Shown in pieces: positions 34,219 to 43,017 of a stretch of 64,000 bases of DNA; position 1 is the first letter of the stretch, and the number at the start of each line of letters is the position of its first letter. The stretch comes from Nitrospira sp. GTDB taxonomy: Bacteria; Nitrospirota; Nitrospiria; Nitrospirales; Nitrospiraceae. The translations under genes were made by a program, and so were the position numbers. The stretch lies in the NCBI GenBank assembly GCA_016873455.1, contig VGXE01000002.1, positions 1 to 64,000 on the forward strand, in the 5' to 3' direction. The notes below the pieces were generated by a model. It saw nothing but the letters and a program-made list of their open reading frames with translations, had not been told where the DNA came from and did no database searches.

Positions 34219-35547
34219 GTGACAGAGACCGGCGGGACGAAGCCTGAAGGAGAAAAGAAAACAAGGACGATTGCCGTTGGTACGATCGCCCGTGTGGAAG
34301 GGGAGGGGTCGCTCCGGGTCACCGTGCAAGACGGGGCAGTCCATGATGTAGAACTCAAGATCTTTGAGCCGCCCAGGTTTTTCGAAGCCTTCCTTGTCGG
34401 GCGGCACTACGACGAAGTCCCGGACATCGTCGCGCGGATCTGCGGGATCTGTCCCGTCGCGTATCAGATGAGTGCCGTCCATGCGATCGAGCAAATCTTC
34501 GGCCTGCGCGTTGAAGGACCGTTGAGGGACCTGCGGCGGCTGCTCTACTGTGGTGAGTGGATCGAAAGCCACGCACTGCATATCTTCATGCTGCAGGCGC
34601 CGGACTTTCTCGGCTACGAGAGCGGCATCGCAATGGCGAAGGACCACGCAGCCATCGTGACTCGTGGCTTGCGGATCAAGAAAGCCGGCAATGCCATCAT
34701 GACCTTGCTGGGAGGCCGCTCCGTCCATCCCGTGTCGGTCAAAGTCGGCGGCTTCTCGCGTGTGCCGAACCATCGTGAGCTGGAGAGTCTCAAAGACGAA
34801 CTCGCATGGGCACGCGATGCGGCAGCCGAAACGGTCCGTTGGGTGGCGGCCTTCGATTATCCGGAGTTTACTCCTGACTATACGTTCGTCGCATTGTGTC
34901 ACCCCGACGAGTATCCGTTCAATGAAGGGCGGATCGTGGCCGGCAGCGGCCTGGATATTCCGGTGGACGAGTTCGAACGGCACTTCACTGAGCATCAGGT
35001 CTCGTATTCCCACGCGCTGCAGTGTACGTTACGGGGCGCTCCGTATCTCGTTGGGCCGTTAGCGCGTCTGAACTTGAATCATGATCGTCTGACGCCGTTA
35101 ACGAGACAGGTACTGGCAGACACAGGCTTGTCGCTGCCGTTACGTAATCCCTTTCATGGAATTGTTGCCCGCTCGGTTGAAACACTCTACGCATTCGAGG
35201 AATCGCTGCGGTTGATCGAACAGTACGACCCTCCACCGTCGCCGTCGTTGCCGGTCAGGGTCCGAGCCGGCATCGGCATGGCCTGCACTGAAGCGCCGCG
35301 TGGGATTCTCTACCATCGGTATCGGGTTGATGGGGATGGAGTAATGCGCGAAGCCAAGATCGTGCCACCGACCTCGCAGAACCAGGGTCGTATTGAAGCG
35401 GACCTGCGGCTGTTCCTGCCCCGTGTACTGGATCGTTCCAACGAAGAAGCATCACTCGCCTGCGAGCGCGTCATTCGCTGCTACGATCCGTGCATATCCT
35501 GCGCGACACATTTTTTGAAGTTGGAGATCACGCAAGTGAAGGAATGA
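34219..35547 (+). CDS. group 3b-type [NiFe] hydrogenase large (alpha) subunit
   Basis: 442 residues. The NiFe ligands are [11 protein letters not shown] (N-terminal L1 pair, about residues 74-77) and DPCISCATH (C-terminal L2 pair). The 11 residues after His ([11 protein letters not shown]) are the tail expected to be removed by the maturation protease encoded next. The start is a GTG inside the GTGA-type repeat. It catalyses H2 oxidation or H+ reduction in the cytoplasm. Group assignment rests on the four-subunit set. Confidence 0.94.
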   Translation: MTETGGTKPEGEKKTRTIAVGTIARVEGEGSLRVTVQDGAVHDVELKIFEPPRFFEAFLVGRHYDEVPDIVARICGICPVAYQMSAVHAIEQIFGLRVEGPLRDLRRLLYCGEWIESHALHIFMLQAPDFLGYESGIAMAKDHAAIVTRGLRIKKAGNAIMTLLGGRSVHPVSVKVGGFSRVPNHRELESLKDELAWARDAAAETVRWVAAFDYPEFTPDYTFVALCHPDEYPFNEGRIVAGSGLDIPVDEFERHFTEHQVSYSHALQCTLRGAPYLVGPLARLNLNHDRLTPLTRQVLADTGLSLPLRNPFHGIVARSVETLYAFEESLRLIEQYDPPPSPSLPVRVRAGIGMACTEAPRGILYHRYRVDGDGVMREAKIVPPTSQNQGRIEADLRLFLPRVLDRSNEEASLACERVIRCYDPCISCATHFLKLEITQVKE

Positions 35548-35621
35548 ATGGTTTGTTTGGTCCATCTGGTTTGTTTTGTTCAACCGGATAAACCGGAAAA
35601 ACCAGAACAACAAGAGCAACC
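35548..35621. repeat. iterated GGTTTGTT intergenic repeat with inverted half
   Basis: TGGTTTGTTTGGTCCATC and TGGTTTGTTTTGTTC are followed by ACCGGATAAACCGGAAAAAC and CAGAACAAC, which partly reverse-complement the first half. Much more A/T-rich than the flanking genes. No gene. Confidence 0.45.
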
Positions 35622-36098
35622 ATGCAGGCAATTCGGATCATCGGCCTTGGTAATCACATGAGAGGCGACGACGCGGTCGGACTCCTTGCGGCCCGTCGGC
35701 TCCGAGAGCGGGTCGGCAGTCGTGCGCAAGTCATTGAGGCGGAAACGGCGGGAGTGGAGCTTCTGGACATGATGAACGCCGCGGATACGGTGCTCTTGAT
35801 CGATGCCGTATGTAGTCATAGACAGGTACCAGGGACAATCCATCGGCTCGATGCCTCGGCCGGTCCGATCGCGCCAGGGCTGTTTCCGCGATCCACCCAT
35901 GCGATCGGAGTGGGAGAGGCGCTGGAGCTGGCCCGCACCTTGGGTGTGCTCCCCAACAAGGTGATCGTCTACGGAATCGAAGCGGACAAGATGGACATCG
36001 GCCGTCCTCTGTCACCGGAAGTCACTCATGCGCTGCACGAAGTCGTTGAACTGGTTCTCCAAGAGATCGAGTCGCGCGTATGCACGAATTCCATTTGA
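35622..36098 (+). CDS. hydrogenase maturation endopeptidase (HycI/HupD family)
   Basis: 158 residues. GLGNHMRGDDAVGLLAARRL contains the conserved G-x-GN-x4-DD start with the first Ni-sensing acidic residue; ETAGVELLDMM, LIDAV and STHAIGVGEALELA supply the other ligands. The enzyme clips the C-terminal tail of the large subunit after Ni insertion. It overlaps hypA by 19 bases. Confidence 0.92.
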   Translation: MQAIRIIGLGNHMRGDDAVGLLAARRLRERVGSRAQVIEAETAGVELLDMMNAADTVLLIDAVCSHRQVPGTIHRLDASAGPIAPGLFPRSTHAIGVGEALELARTLGVLPNKVIVYGIEADKMDIGRPLSPEVTHALHEVVELVLQEIESRVCTNSI

Positions 36099-36346
36099 TG
36101 GGGCAGGTCGTGAAGGCCGTGGAGGAGCGGCTGCGGAGCGAACCCAAGGCCAAGCCGGTCTTGGTGCGATTGAAGATACAGGCGTCGTCGCACCTCCTGG
36201 CGCAGGATCCTTCCTCGCTCACGACAGCCTTTGCCCTAGCGGCCCAAGGCACGACAGCCGAATCCGCGAAGTTGGAGATCATCCCGGTCCTGGCAGGCGA
36301 GGCCCTGCCGGAAGTGCTGGTGCATGAGATCGTGGTAGAGGAATGA
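36080..36346 (+). CDS. hypA: HypA-like nickel chaperone lacking the zinc motif
   Basis: 88 residues beginning MHEFHLMGQVVKAVEERL, with the Met-His-Glu nickel site at the N-terminus, and the two-layer fold continuing to VLVHEIVVEE. Classical HypA is about 113 residues and carries two CxxC pairs that bind zinc; this protein has no cysteine at all. It still sits between the protease and hypF with overlaps on both sides (ATGA with hypF), so it is not random. HypB, its usual partner, is not in the window. Confidence 0.8.
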   Translation: MHEFHLMGQVVKAVEERLRSEPKAKPVLVRLKIQASSHLLAQDPSSLTTAFALAAQGTTAESAKLEIIPVLAGEALPEVLVHEIVVEE

Positions 36347-38727
36347 ACGAGACCCTTGCCCAGCGTGTGCGGATCGACGTGGATGGGACAGTGCAAGGCG
36401 TGGGATTTCGTCCCTTCGTCTATCGACTGGCGCACGAATTGGAATTGTCCGGATGGGTCAGCAATACGGTGAACGGGGTGTCGATCGAAGTGGAAGGAGG
36501 CGCACCGACGATCGAGACTTTTCTTCGGCGGCTGAAGGACGAGGCACCGGCCTCGGCCTGTGTGGATGGGATGCGCACATACGGCATTCCGGTTCAGGAT
36601 GACAGAGGCTTTGCTATCCACCGAAGCACGGAGCGAGGGCGGCCTTCCCTCGTCATTCCTCCGGATCTCGCTACGTGCTCAGACTGTCTGCGCGAGTTGG
36701 CCGATTCATCCGACCGCCGGTTTCGGTATCCATTTCTCACCTGCACGCAATGTGGTCCACGCTACAGCCTGCTCACGGCAATGCCGTATGAGCGGTCCTA
36801 TACCACCATGGGCGGATTTCCACTCTGCGTCGACTGCCTAGCCGAGTACGAGACCGAAAGCGATCGGCGCTTTCACGCCGAGCAGACCGCCTGTTCGGCT
36901 TGTGGTCCGTATGTCCGTCTGTGGGACGAGCAGGGCTATGAAACGGAGCGTGGCGAGGAGGCCTTGCTGCGGGCCAACGCGTTGCTCTGTGAAGGACTCG
37001 TCGTTGCGGTGAAAGCGCTGGGCGGATTTCAGCTCTGGGTGGATGCAGGATCGGAAGAAGCGGTTCGGCGTCTCCGTGCACGCAAGCAACGGCCTGACAA
37101 GCCCTATGCGGTACTGTTTCCGTCGATTGACGCGGTGCATGCCGACTGTGTCGTCTCTGCAGATGAAGAAGCGATATTGCGCTCGCCGCAAGCGCCGATT
37201 GTGTTGGTGCGCAAACGCAGTGGAGCCCAACTAGCGGAGTCAGTGGCGCCCGGCAATCCGTACATCGGCGCCATGTTGCCGGCGACGCCGTTGCATCATC
37301 TCCTGATGCAGGATCTCCAGCGACCGATGGTGGCGACGAGCGGCAATCGCGCCGAAGAGCCGATTGTGATCGACGAACGGGAGGCCGTGATTCGACTGAA
37401 GGGCATTGCCGATGCGTTCCTCATCCATGACCGGCCGATTGCGCGGCCCGTCGATGATTCGGTCGTGCGAGTAGTTCCTGCTGGATCTCAGGCGCGAGAA
37501 ACGGAACAGCAGGACAAACTGAAGGCACAGGTGATCATGCTGAGACGGGCGCGGGGCTACGCGCCTCAGGCGATCCGCTTGGAGAACGGTTTCGGCGAGA
37601 AAACCGGGCTGGGTTCAGTTCTCGCGGTGGGAGGACACCTCAAGAACACAGTCGCCTTGCTCCGGGAGGATCGAGTCTGGCTCAGCCAGCATCTGGGCGA
37701 CCTTTCCACCCTGGAAGCGGACGCGGCCTTTCGGCAAGCGGTCGGTGATCTGCAACGATTGCTCAAGACCGAACCACAGCTCATCGCCTGCGATCTCCAT
37801 CCTGATTATCGTTCGTCGCGATTCGCGCGTGAATTGGCGTCGTCCCTGTCCGTGCCTCTGGTTCCTGTGCAGCATCACCATGCGCATGTCGCGTCCTGTA
37901 TGGCGGAGCACGGGCTGGATGGCGAGGTGTTGGGAATCGCCTGGGACGGAGCCGGTTACGGAACGGATGGGCAAGTCTGGGGCGGGGAATTTCTGATTGC
38001 GGGATATCAGCGATTCAGGCGTTTTGCGCATTTGAGGCCCTTTCGCCTGCTCGGCGGAGAAGCGGCGATGAAGGAACCGAGACGGTCCGCGGCTGCTGTA
38101 CTCTGGGAAATCATGGGAGAACGGATGCCGGGGTATCGACTGCCATCATGGGAAGCGGCAGACGATCAACGCGCGCAGTTCGCCGCACTGCTCAGATCCG
38201 GCCTGGCATCACCATGGACGACGAGCATGGGACGGCTCTTCGATGCGGTGGCGTCACTCACAGGCCTATGTCGCCAGCCCTCTTTTGAAGGCCAAGCGGC
38301 GATGGCGGTCGAGTTTGCCGCGGAGCGGGCAGGAGGTCATGAAGCGAGCTTCGCGTCGGGCTATTCCGTGGACTTGGTGGAACCGGATTCTTCTGGGGGA
38401 ACGCGAGTCGTCGATTGGCGTCCGATGGTGAGCGCCTTGTTGGATGATCTCCGCCGAGGTTGTAATCCTGAGCAGATCGCGGCTCGGTTTCATGTTGGGC
38501 TGGCGGCCGGCATCGTCTGCGTGGCGCAAGCGGCCGGACTGCCTCGGGTGGTCTTGACCGGGGGCTGTTTTCAGAACGGACTGTTGCTGTCGTTCACTCG
38601 ACAGCGGTTGGAAGAGGCGGGCTTCGCGGTCTATAGTCACAGCCTGGTTCCGTCCAACGATGGCGGGCTGTCGTTAGGACAGGCGGTGATTGCGGCGCGT
38701 ATCTCGTCTGAAGAGCAGAGCTTATAG
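36343..38727 (+). CDS. hypF: carbamoyltransferase HypF
   Basis: 794 residues, full length. The order is acylphosphatase (GTVQGVGFRPFVYRLAHELE, about 14-33), two zinc fingers (CSDCLRELADSSDRRFRYPF with CTQCGPR; CVDCLAEYE with CSACGP), a YrdC-like domain (NALLCEGLVVAVKALGGFQL), and a Kae1-like carbamoyltransferase with HHHAHVASCMAEHG. It makes the carbamoyl-adenylate and loads HypE to form the CN ligands of the NiFe site. It ends just inside the inverted repeat A. Confidence 0.95.
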   Translation: MNETLAQRVRIDVDGTVQGVGFRPFVYRLAHELELSGWVSNTVNGVSIEVEGGAPTIETFLRRLKDEAPASACVDGMRTYGIPVQDDRGFAIHRSTERGRPSLVIPPDLATCSDCLRELADSSDRRFRYPFLTCTQCGPRYSLLTAMPYERSYTTMGGFPLCVDCLAEYETESDRRFHAEQTACSACGPYVRLWDEQGYETERGEEALLRANALLCEGLVVAVKALGGFQLWVDAGSEEAVRRLRARKQRPDKPYAVLFPSIDAVHADCVVSADEEAILRSPQAPIVLVRKRSGAQLAESVAPGNPYIGAMLPATPLHHLLMQDLQRPMVATSGNRAEEPIVIDEREAVIRLKGIADAFLIHDRPIARPVDDSVVRVVPAGSQARETEQQDKLKAQVIMLRRARGYAPQAIRLENGFGEKTGLGSVLAVGGHLKNTVALLREDRVWLSQHLGDLSTLEADAAFRQAVGDLQRLLKTEPQLIACDLHPDYRSSRFARELASSLSVPLVPVQHHHAHVASCMAEHGLDGEVLGIAWDGAGYGTDGQVWGGEFLIAGYQRFRRFAHLRPFRLLGGEAAMKEPRRSAAAVLWEIMGERMPGYRLPSWEAADDQRAQFAALLRSGLASPWTTSMGRLFDAVASLTGLCRQPSFEGQAAMAVEFAAERAGGHEASFASGYSVDLVEPDSSGGTRVVDWRPMVSALLDDLRRGCNPEQIAARFHVGLAAGIVCVAQAAGLPRVVLTGGCFQNGLLLSFTRQRLEEAGFAVYSHSLVPSNDGGLSLGQAVIAARISSEEQSL

Positions 38728-38866
38728 CGTATAGCTTATGGCACGAACAAAATGAGGAGCATATAGCAAATGGTTATGGTAGAGGCAGGAAAAGCAAGCC
38801 ACCGATGGCATAACATTCCGGTCCGATCTCGTACCATAGGCCATACGCTATCAGCCATATGCTCTT
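38718..38866. repeat. inverted repeat copy A, flanking hypC-hypD
   Basis: The ends are iterations of AGC-(G/A)TATGGC and its complement; the core 38774-38833 reads TTATGGTAGAGGCAGGAAAA onward. The core is present in reverse at 41821-41880 with 58 of 60 bases identical by hand. The two copies face each other across hypC, a small unknown gene, the toxin-antitoxin pair and hypD. Confidence 0.85.
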
Positions 38867-38942
38867 ATCGCCGTAACGGCACAGGGGCGGTTGTAGGAGA
38901 AGTGGCCATGCACAATACAGGTGAAGCAAGATAGGAGACTCG

Positions 38943-39191
38943 ATGTGTCTCGCGGTTCCCGGACAAGTGTTGAATGTCGCCGATGATCCGTTGCGTATGG
39001 CGACGGTGTCCTTCGGCGGCGTGACGAAATCCGTGTCGCTGGCCTTGGTGCCGGAAGCAGCAGTCGGCGACTATGTGATCGTCCATGTCGGCTTTGCCAT
39101 CAGCAAACTGGACGAGGATGCCGCCCGACGAACGTTGCAGACCTATGCCGACTTGGCTGCCTCTGATCGGGATCGAGGGCGTACACCTTGA
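38943..39191 (+). CDS. hypC: hydrogenase chaperone HypC
   Basis: 82 residues starting MCLAVPGQVLNV, the exact HypC signature in which Cys2 binds the Fe(CN)2CO unit together with HypD. The body (MATVSFGGVTKSVSLALVPE and VGDYVIVHVGFAISKLDEDA) is normal. A GATAGGAGACTCG ribosome site precedes the ATG. It is cut off from hypF by repeat A. Confidence 0.95.
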   Translation: MCLAVPGQVLNVADDPLRMATVSFGGVTKSVSLALVPEAAVGDYVIVHVGFAISKLDEDAARRTLQTYADLAASDRDRGRTP

Positions 39192-39277
39192 AGCTCAACC
39201 AAGGTCGAATGACATAACCTGATCCTCAGCAAGCTTTCCGGCATGATCGACAGCCATCTAATCAACGAGGAGAATAA

Positions 39278-39598
39278 ATGATGGATGACAGCGACGGGAT
39301 ATTGTTTGTGGCTCATTGGACGCACACGCCTGAGAATTGCCCGGGACGAAGTACAGAGGGAGCTACGATGCTCAATGAATTCTGGGCCAAGCGGGACCTC
39401 GCCGAGAAGAAAGGAATCAAGATTCTGAGTGCCTATGTGGCGGTGACAGAACATACGTACTACATCACCGTTCAGGCCAAGAGTTATCAGTCGCTCCTGG
39501 AATTTTTCGAACCGCTGGCACCGACCCAAACCGGCACCATTCATCCGGTGACGACGATGGATGATTGGACGAAGCACATTGACCCAAAGAGAACGTAA
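39278..39598 (+). CDS. small protein of DUF3303-like character
   Basis: 106 residues. The start LFVAHWTHTPENCPG followed by a compact alpha/beta sequence (KKGIKILSAYVAVTEHTYYI, then LLEFFEPLAPTQTG) resembles dimeric ferredoxin-like DUF3303/EthD-type proteins, from memory. GAGGAG five bases before the ATG supports the start. Relation to hydrogenase assembly is unknown; its position between hypC and hypD is the only hint. Confidence 0.65.
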   Translation: MMDDSDGILFVAHWTHTPENCPGRSTEGATMLNEFWAKRDLAEKKGIKILSAYVAVTEHTYYITVQAKSYQSLLEFFEPLAPTQTGTIHPVTTMDDWTKHIDPKRT

Positions 39599-39722
39599 AG
39601 TCCGGCTCGCAGTGGCCTAGAAGAAATTCGCAGCCAAGTCGGTAGGCGCCTGAAAGGCGAAACGCGGTGTCCAAAACTTGCGGAGCGCCGCTGAAATTGA
39701 ACTCTGACCCCTAGTACTCTGG

Positions 39723-39788
39723 TCATGAAGTACGTCGATGAATTTCGAGATCGGGCGGTGGCGGCGGCGCTGGCGGAGCGGATCAAGC
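39723..39788 (+). pseudogene. 5' fragment of a diverged hypD copy
   Basis: ATG at 39725 opens [20 protein letters not shown], matching the intact HypD start [20 protein letters not shown] at 40630. About 11 of 63 bases differ, mostly at third codon positions. The match ends at 39788, and the toxin gene ends 20 bases later on the other strand. This is a truncated allele and not functional. Confidence 0.8.
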
Positions 39789-39808
39789 GAAAGCGGTCTT
39801 GTTGTTGA

Positions 39809-40207
39809 TCACCACAGTGTTCGCACGTGCTTGTATTGCCGGATGAGGTTGTCCTTAGTCAGCACGGTCGCATTTTCTTCTCTGGCGGTCGCGACAATGA
39901 TTTGATCAGCCGGATCTCCGTGAAACGGCTGCGGCAGCGTCGTTGATCGGTAGCTGAGCGTTGGGGTAAGGGGCACGAGCCGGAGCTTGGGCATCTCGAG
40001 TGCGACACGAAACCATTCTTCAGGATCGCAGGAAATCCCGATCCGCTTTTTCTCCAACAACTTACTGAACTCCCACGCCGATATCGCTGAGAGGAGAAGC
40101 TCCGTATAGTGGTCGGGATTATTGAGCATGGTGCGGACGCGAGGTGACAGCTTCTTAGGGTTCATCTGCCACCAGACCCACACATGTGTATCCAGAACGT
40201 ACTTCAC
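39809..40207 (-). CDS. PIN-domain toxin of a Phd/PIN pair
   Basis: About 132 residues. PIN motifs: YVLDTHVWVWWQMN (first Asp), AISAWEFSKLLEKKRI (Glu), HGDPADQIIVATAREENATV (Asp) and LTKDNLIRQY (last Asp). The GTG start at 40207 overlaps the antitoxin stop (GTGA), giving tight translational coupling; an upstream frame exists but lies in the antitoxin. The gene is antisense to the surrounding hyp genes. Confidence 0.87.
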   Translation of the reverse strand: MKYVLDTHVWVWWQMNPKKLSPRVRTMLNNPDHYTELLLSAISAWEFSKLLEKKRIGISCDPEEWFRVALEMPKLRLVPLTPTLSYRSTTLPQPFHGDPADQIIVATAREENATVLTKDNLIRQYKHVRTLW

Positions 40208-40431
40208 CGGCAGACGTTCCACTCGGCTTCGCCAAGGGGCGACACGATATCATTTTCAAAAACCAGAGCATCCGCCAACCTGCCCGGTGCCGTGCGCTTT
40301 CCGGCGAAGGGAACAATTTCGGCAAGCGGCTTGCCTCGTTTTGTGACCACGACAGGCTCTCGTGTTTCCGCGACTTCTCCCAGTACTTTCAAGGCGTGCG
40401 CCTTAAAATCTGTCACAGGCATGGTTTTCAC
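40204..40431 (-). CDS. Phd/YefM-type antitoxin
   Basis: 75 residues: MKTMPVTDFKAHALKVLGEV followed by EPVVVTKRGKPLAEIVPF, the Phd/YefM DNA-binding fold, and a C-terminal toxin-binding tail. A near-ideal promoter lies about 45 bases upstream (40475-40503). Confidence 0.88.
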   Translation of the reverse strand: MKTMPVTDFKAHALKVLGEVAETREPVVVTKRGKPLAEIVPFAGKRTAPGRLADALVFENDIVSPLGEAEWNVCR

Positions 40432-40474
40432 GTGACCGTACCCCCCTTCCTTGTCTCGCTCCTGTTAGTAATCT

Positions 40475-40503
40475 TATATAGTCATTTATAATGGTCATGT
40501 CAA
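40475..40503 (-). promoter_or_regulatory. sigma-70 promoter of the Phd/PIN pair
   Basis: On the minus strand TTGACA, a 17-base spacer and TATATA. The whole stretch is much more A/T-rich than its surroundings (TTATATAGTCATTTATAATG on the plus strand), as expected for an imported cassette with a strong promoter repressed by its own antitoxin. Confidence 0.75.
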
Positions 40504-40629
40504 GCAACCGGCGCGAACGGTCGACGTGGCATCCTGTTCCCATTACACTGGTGGAGGTTTATAAGACTGGAAGCAGAGCAAGCTCTCTACTCATTGTGTG
40601 AGTGTTGTGGAGCAACGGGGATCCCAGTC

Positions 40630-41742
40630 ATGAAGTATGTGGATGAATTTCGTGATCGGACGGTGGCAACTGCACTAGCCGAGCGGATTAAGCAGACGGT
40701 CACTCGGCCTTGGACGGTGATGGAGGTCTGCGGAGGCCAGACCCATTCGATTGTACGGTTTGGCCTCGACAGTCTGTTACCCAAAGACCTCACACTCGTT
40801 CATGGGCCGGGCTGCCCCGTCTGCGTGACGCCGATCGGGTTGATCGACGACGCGGTGCGACTCGCGCGGCAGCCGGGTGTGATGCTCTGCTCGTTCGGCG
40901 ACATGCTGAGGGTGCCTGGCTCTCAGGGCGATCTCTTCGGGGCAAAGGCGGCGGGTGCGGATGTCCGGATTGTCTATTCGCCGATGGATGCGGTGGAGTT
41001 GGCCCGTGCGAATCCTGATCGAGAGATCGTCTGTTTCGCCGTGGGATTCGAAACCACTGCGCCGCCCTGGGCGATGGCCGTGGTTCAGGCGAAGGCATCA
41101 AAGCTCACGAACTTCAGCCTGCTTGTGGCCCATGTACTCGTGCCGCCGGCGATGGAGGCAATCCTGTCCTCCCCCCAGAATCGGATCCAGGGCTTTCTCG
41201 CTGCCGGCCATGTCTGCACGGTGATGGGCTACGAGGAATACAATGCCATCGCACAGAAATATCTCGTCCCGATTGTCGTCACAGGATTCGAGCCGGTGGA
41301 TGTGCTTGAAGGCATCGCGATGCTGGCCGGCCAGTTGGAGGCAGGGCGAGCCGAAGTTGAAAACCAGTACATTCGTTCGGTCAGCCGGCAAGGGAATCGG
41401 CAGGCGCAAGCCATCGTGGACGAAGTCTTCGAACCGGCGCTGCGTGCCTGGCGGGGCATCGGTGCAATCCCGCGTAGCGGGCTTCAGATCCGCTCCACCT
41501 ATGCCGAGTTCGATGCATCGGTACGCTTCCGCGACGTGCTTGCCTCGTATGGTCCAGCCGCGCAGGAAGATCCGGAGTGCCAAAGTGGATTGGTGCTTCA
41601 GGGTTTGCTTAAGCCAATGGACTGTCCTGCCTTTGGGTCGAAATGCACGCCGGAGCGGCCGTTGGGCGCGCCGATGGTCTCGAGCGAAGGGGCCTGTGCG
41701 GCGTATTATCGGTACCGGGGAACGGTCAGGGGTAAGGCGTGA
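40630..41742 (+). CDS. hypD: hydrogenase maturation protein HypD
   Basis: 370 residues. Key motifs: [42 protein letters not shown] and the late [15 protein letters not shown] set that carries a 4Fe-4S cluster. HypD with HypC assembles Fe(CN)2CO. The start at 40630 is shown by homology and by its match to the upstream fragment at 39725; an in-frame extension to 40594 is not favoured. It lies in the segment bracketed by inverted repeats A and B. Confidence 0.95.
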   Translation: MKYVDEFRDRTVATALAERIKQTVTRPWTVMEVCGGQTHSIVRFGLDSLLPKDLTLVHGPGCPVCVTPIGLIDDAVRLARQPGVMLCSFGDMLRVPGSQGDLFGAKAAGADVRIVYSPMDAVELARANPDREIVCFAVGFETTAPPWAMAVVQAKASKLTNFSLLVAHVLVPPAMEAILSSPQNRIQGFLAAGHVCTVMGYEEYNAIAQKYLVPIVVTGFEPVDVLEGIAMLAGQLEAGRAEVENQYIRSVSRQGNRQAQAIVDEVFEPALRAWRGIGAIPRSGLQIRSTYAEFDASVRFRDVLASYGPAAQEDPECQSGLVLQGLLKPMDCPAFGSKCTPERPLGAPMVSSEGACAAYYRYRGTVRGKA

Positions 41743-41945
41743 GGAGTAAACAGTGAAAAGTGAGAAGTGAAAGGTGAAACGTATTCCTTGGGAAAAGAGC
41801 CTATAGCGTATGGCCTATGGTACGAGATCGGACTGGAATGTTATGCCATCGGGGGCTTGCTTTTCCTGCCTCTACCATAAGCCATATGCCAAATGCTCCA
41901 CATTCTGTTCGTGCTATACGCCATCAGCCATAAGCACTGTTCTTC
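41743..41945. repeat. GTGA-type iterations followed by inverted repeat copy B
   Basis: 41743-41780 holds GTGAAAAGTGAGAAGTGAAA-type iterations like those before the large subunit. 41797-41945 is copy B of the element at 38718-38866, in the opposite orientation (core 41821-41880). Its outer part overlaps an in-frame extension of hypE, which should not be taken as part of the protein. Confidence 0.8.
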
Positions 41946-41961
41946 AGGCGAGATACCAACC

Positions 41962-43017
41962 ATGAACGGCAATAAATCCTTCGAGCCATCCTGCCCTCTG
42001 CCCTCTTCAGACAAGAAGACCGTGCAGCTTGCGCATGGCGGTGGCGGGCGGCTCATGCAGGAGTTAATTCAAGACATCTTCGTGCGAGCGTTTCACAATC
42101 CATTGCTGGCACCTATGCATGATGGTGCAACTTGGCCGGTGGAGAAGGGCACTCTGGCCTTTACCACCGATTCCTACGTGGTGCGTCCTCTGTTCTTTCC
42201 GGGCGGCGACATCGGAAGTCTCGCGGTTCATGGCACGATCAACGATCTCGCGATGTGCGGTGCGAAGCCGCTGTATCTCAGCGCGGGTTTTATCCTGGAA
42301 GAAGGGCTGAGTCTGGACGTCCTCCAGCAGGTCGTGAATTCGATGGCCAAGGCGGCACAGGCAGCTGGGGTCTCAATCGTCACGGGCGACACCAAAGTCG
42401 TCGATCGCGGCAAGGGGGACGGGATCTTTATCAACACGGCGGGGGTCGGGCTGGTTCCGTCAGGCGTCCGCATCGCGCCCACATTGATTCAGCCTGGTGA
42501 CGCAATTCTAGTCAGCGGCGATCTCGGCTCTCACGGCGTGGCCGTCCTCAGTGTACGGGAAGGGTTGACCTTCGCCGGGAATGTCGAAAGCGATTCGGCG
42601 CCCTTGCACGAAGTAGTCGGCGATCTCATGGGAAGCGGCGTCGACCTCCACTGCATGCGGGACCTGACACGTGGCGGGCTGGCGAGTGCGCTGAATGAAC
42701 TGGCCACAGCGGCGAAGGTTGGCATGTCGATCGACGAATCCGCTGTTCCTGTGCTGGAACCGGTCCGCGGGGCCTGCGAACTACTGGGACTCGATCCATT
42801 ATATGTAGCAAATGAAGGACGGTTCGTTGCCATGGTGCCTGAATCACAGGCAGAGACCGCGCTGGCGGTGATGCGCCGTCATGCGGTGTCCAGCAAGGCT
42901 GCCCGGATTGGAGTGGTGACTGGTCGCCATGCTCCGCCGGTTATCCTACAGACGGTTCTAGGCACACACCGGATTCTGGATCTGTTATCGGGTGAGCAAC
43001 TCCCACGTATCTGCTAG
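41962..43017 (+). CDS. hypE: hydrogenase maturation protein HypE
   Basis: 351 residues of the PurM/HypE family: [39 protein letters not shown] and the ATP-binding [19 protein letters not shown]. The C-terminus is PRIC, the conserved tail whose Cys carries the thiocarbamate and then thiocyanate. The start is set at 41962 (MNGNKSFEP); upstream codons in frame belong to repeat B. It closes the hydrogenase cluster. hypB and a slyD-like gene are absent from the window. Confidence 0.95.
   Translation: MNGNKSFEPSCPLPSSDKKTVQLAHGGGGRLMQELIQDIFVRAFHNPLLAPMHDGATWPVEKGTLAFTTDSYVVRPLFFPGGDIGSLAVHGTINDLAMCGAKPLYLSAGFILEEGLSLDVLQQVVNSMAKAAQAAGVSIVTGDTKVVDRGKGDGIFINTAGVGLVPSGVRIAPTLIQPGDAILVSGDLGSHGVAVLSVREGLTFAGNVESDSAPLHEVVGDLMGSGVDLHCMRDLTRGGLASALNELATAAKVGMSIDESAVPVLEPVRGACELLGLDPLYVANEGRFVAMVPESQAETALAVMRRHAVSSKAARIGVVTGRHAPPVILQTVLGTHRILDLLSGEQLPRIC

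Noticed and set aside
39598-39722. Possible gene or insertion-sequence end before the hypD fragment
   Set aside because: No open frame or inverted end is recognisable; the text AACTCTGACCCCTA looked familiar from element borders, but this cannot be supported from sequence alone.
41893-41961. N-terminal extension of HypE
   Set aside because: The in-frame codons lie within inverted repeat B and do not belong to the HypE family; the ATG at 41962 is used instead.
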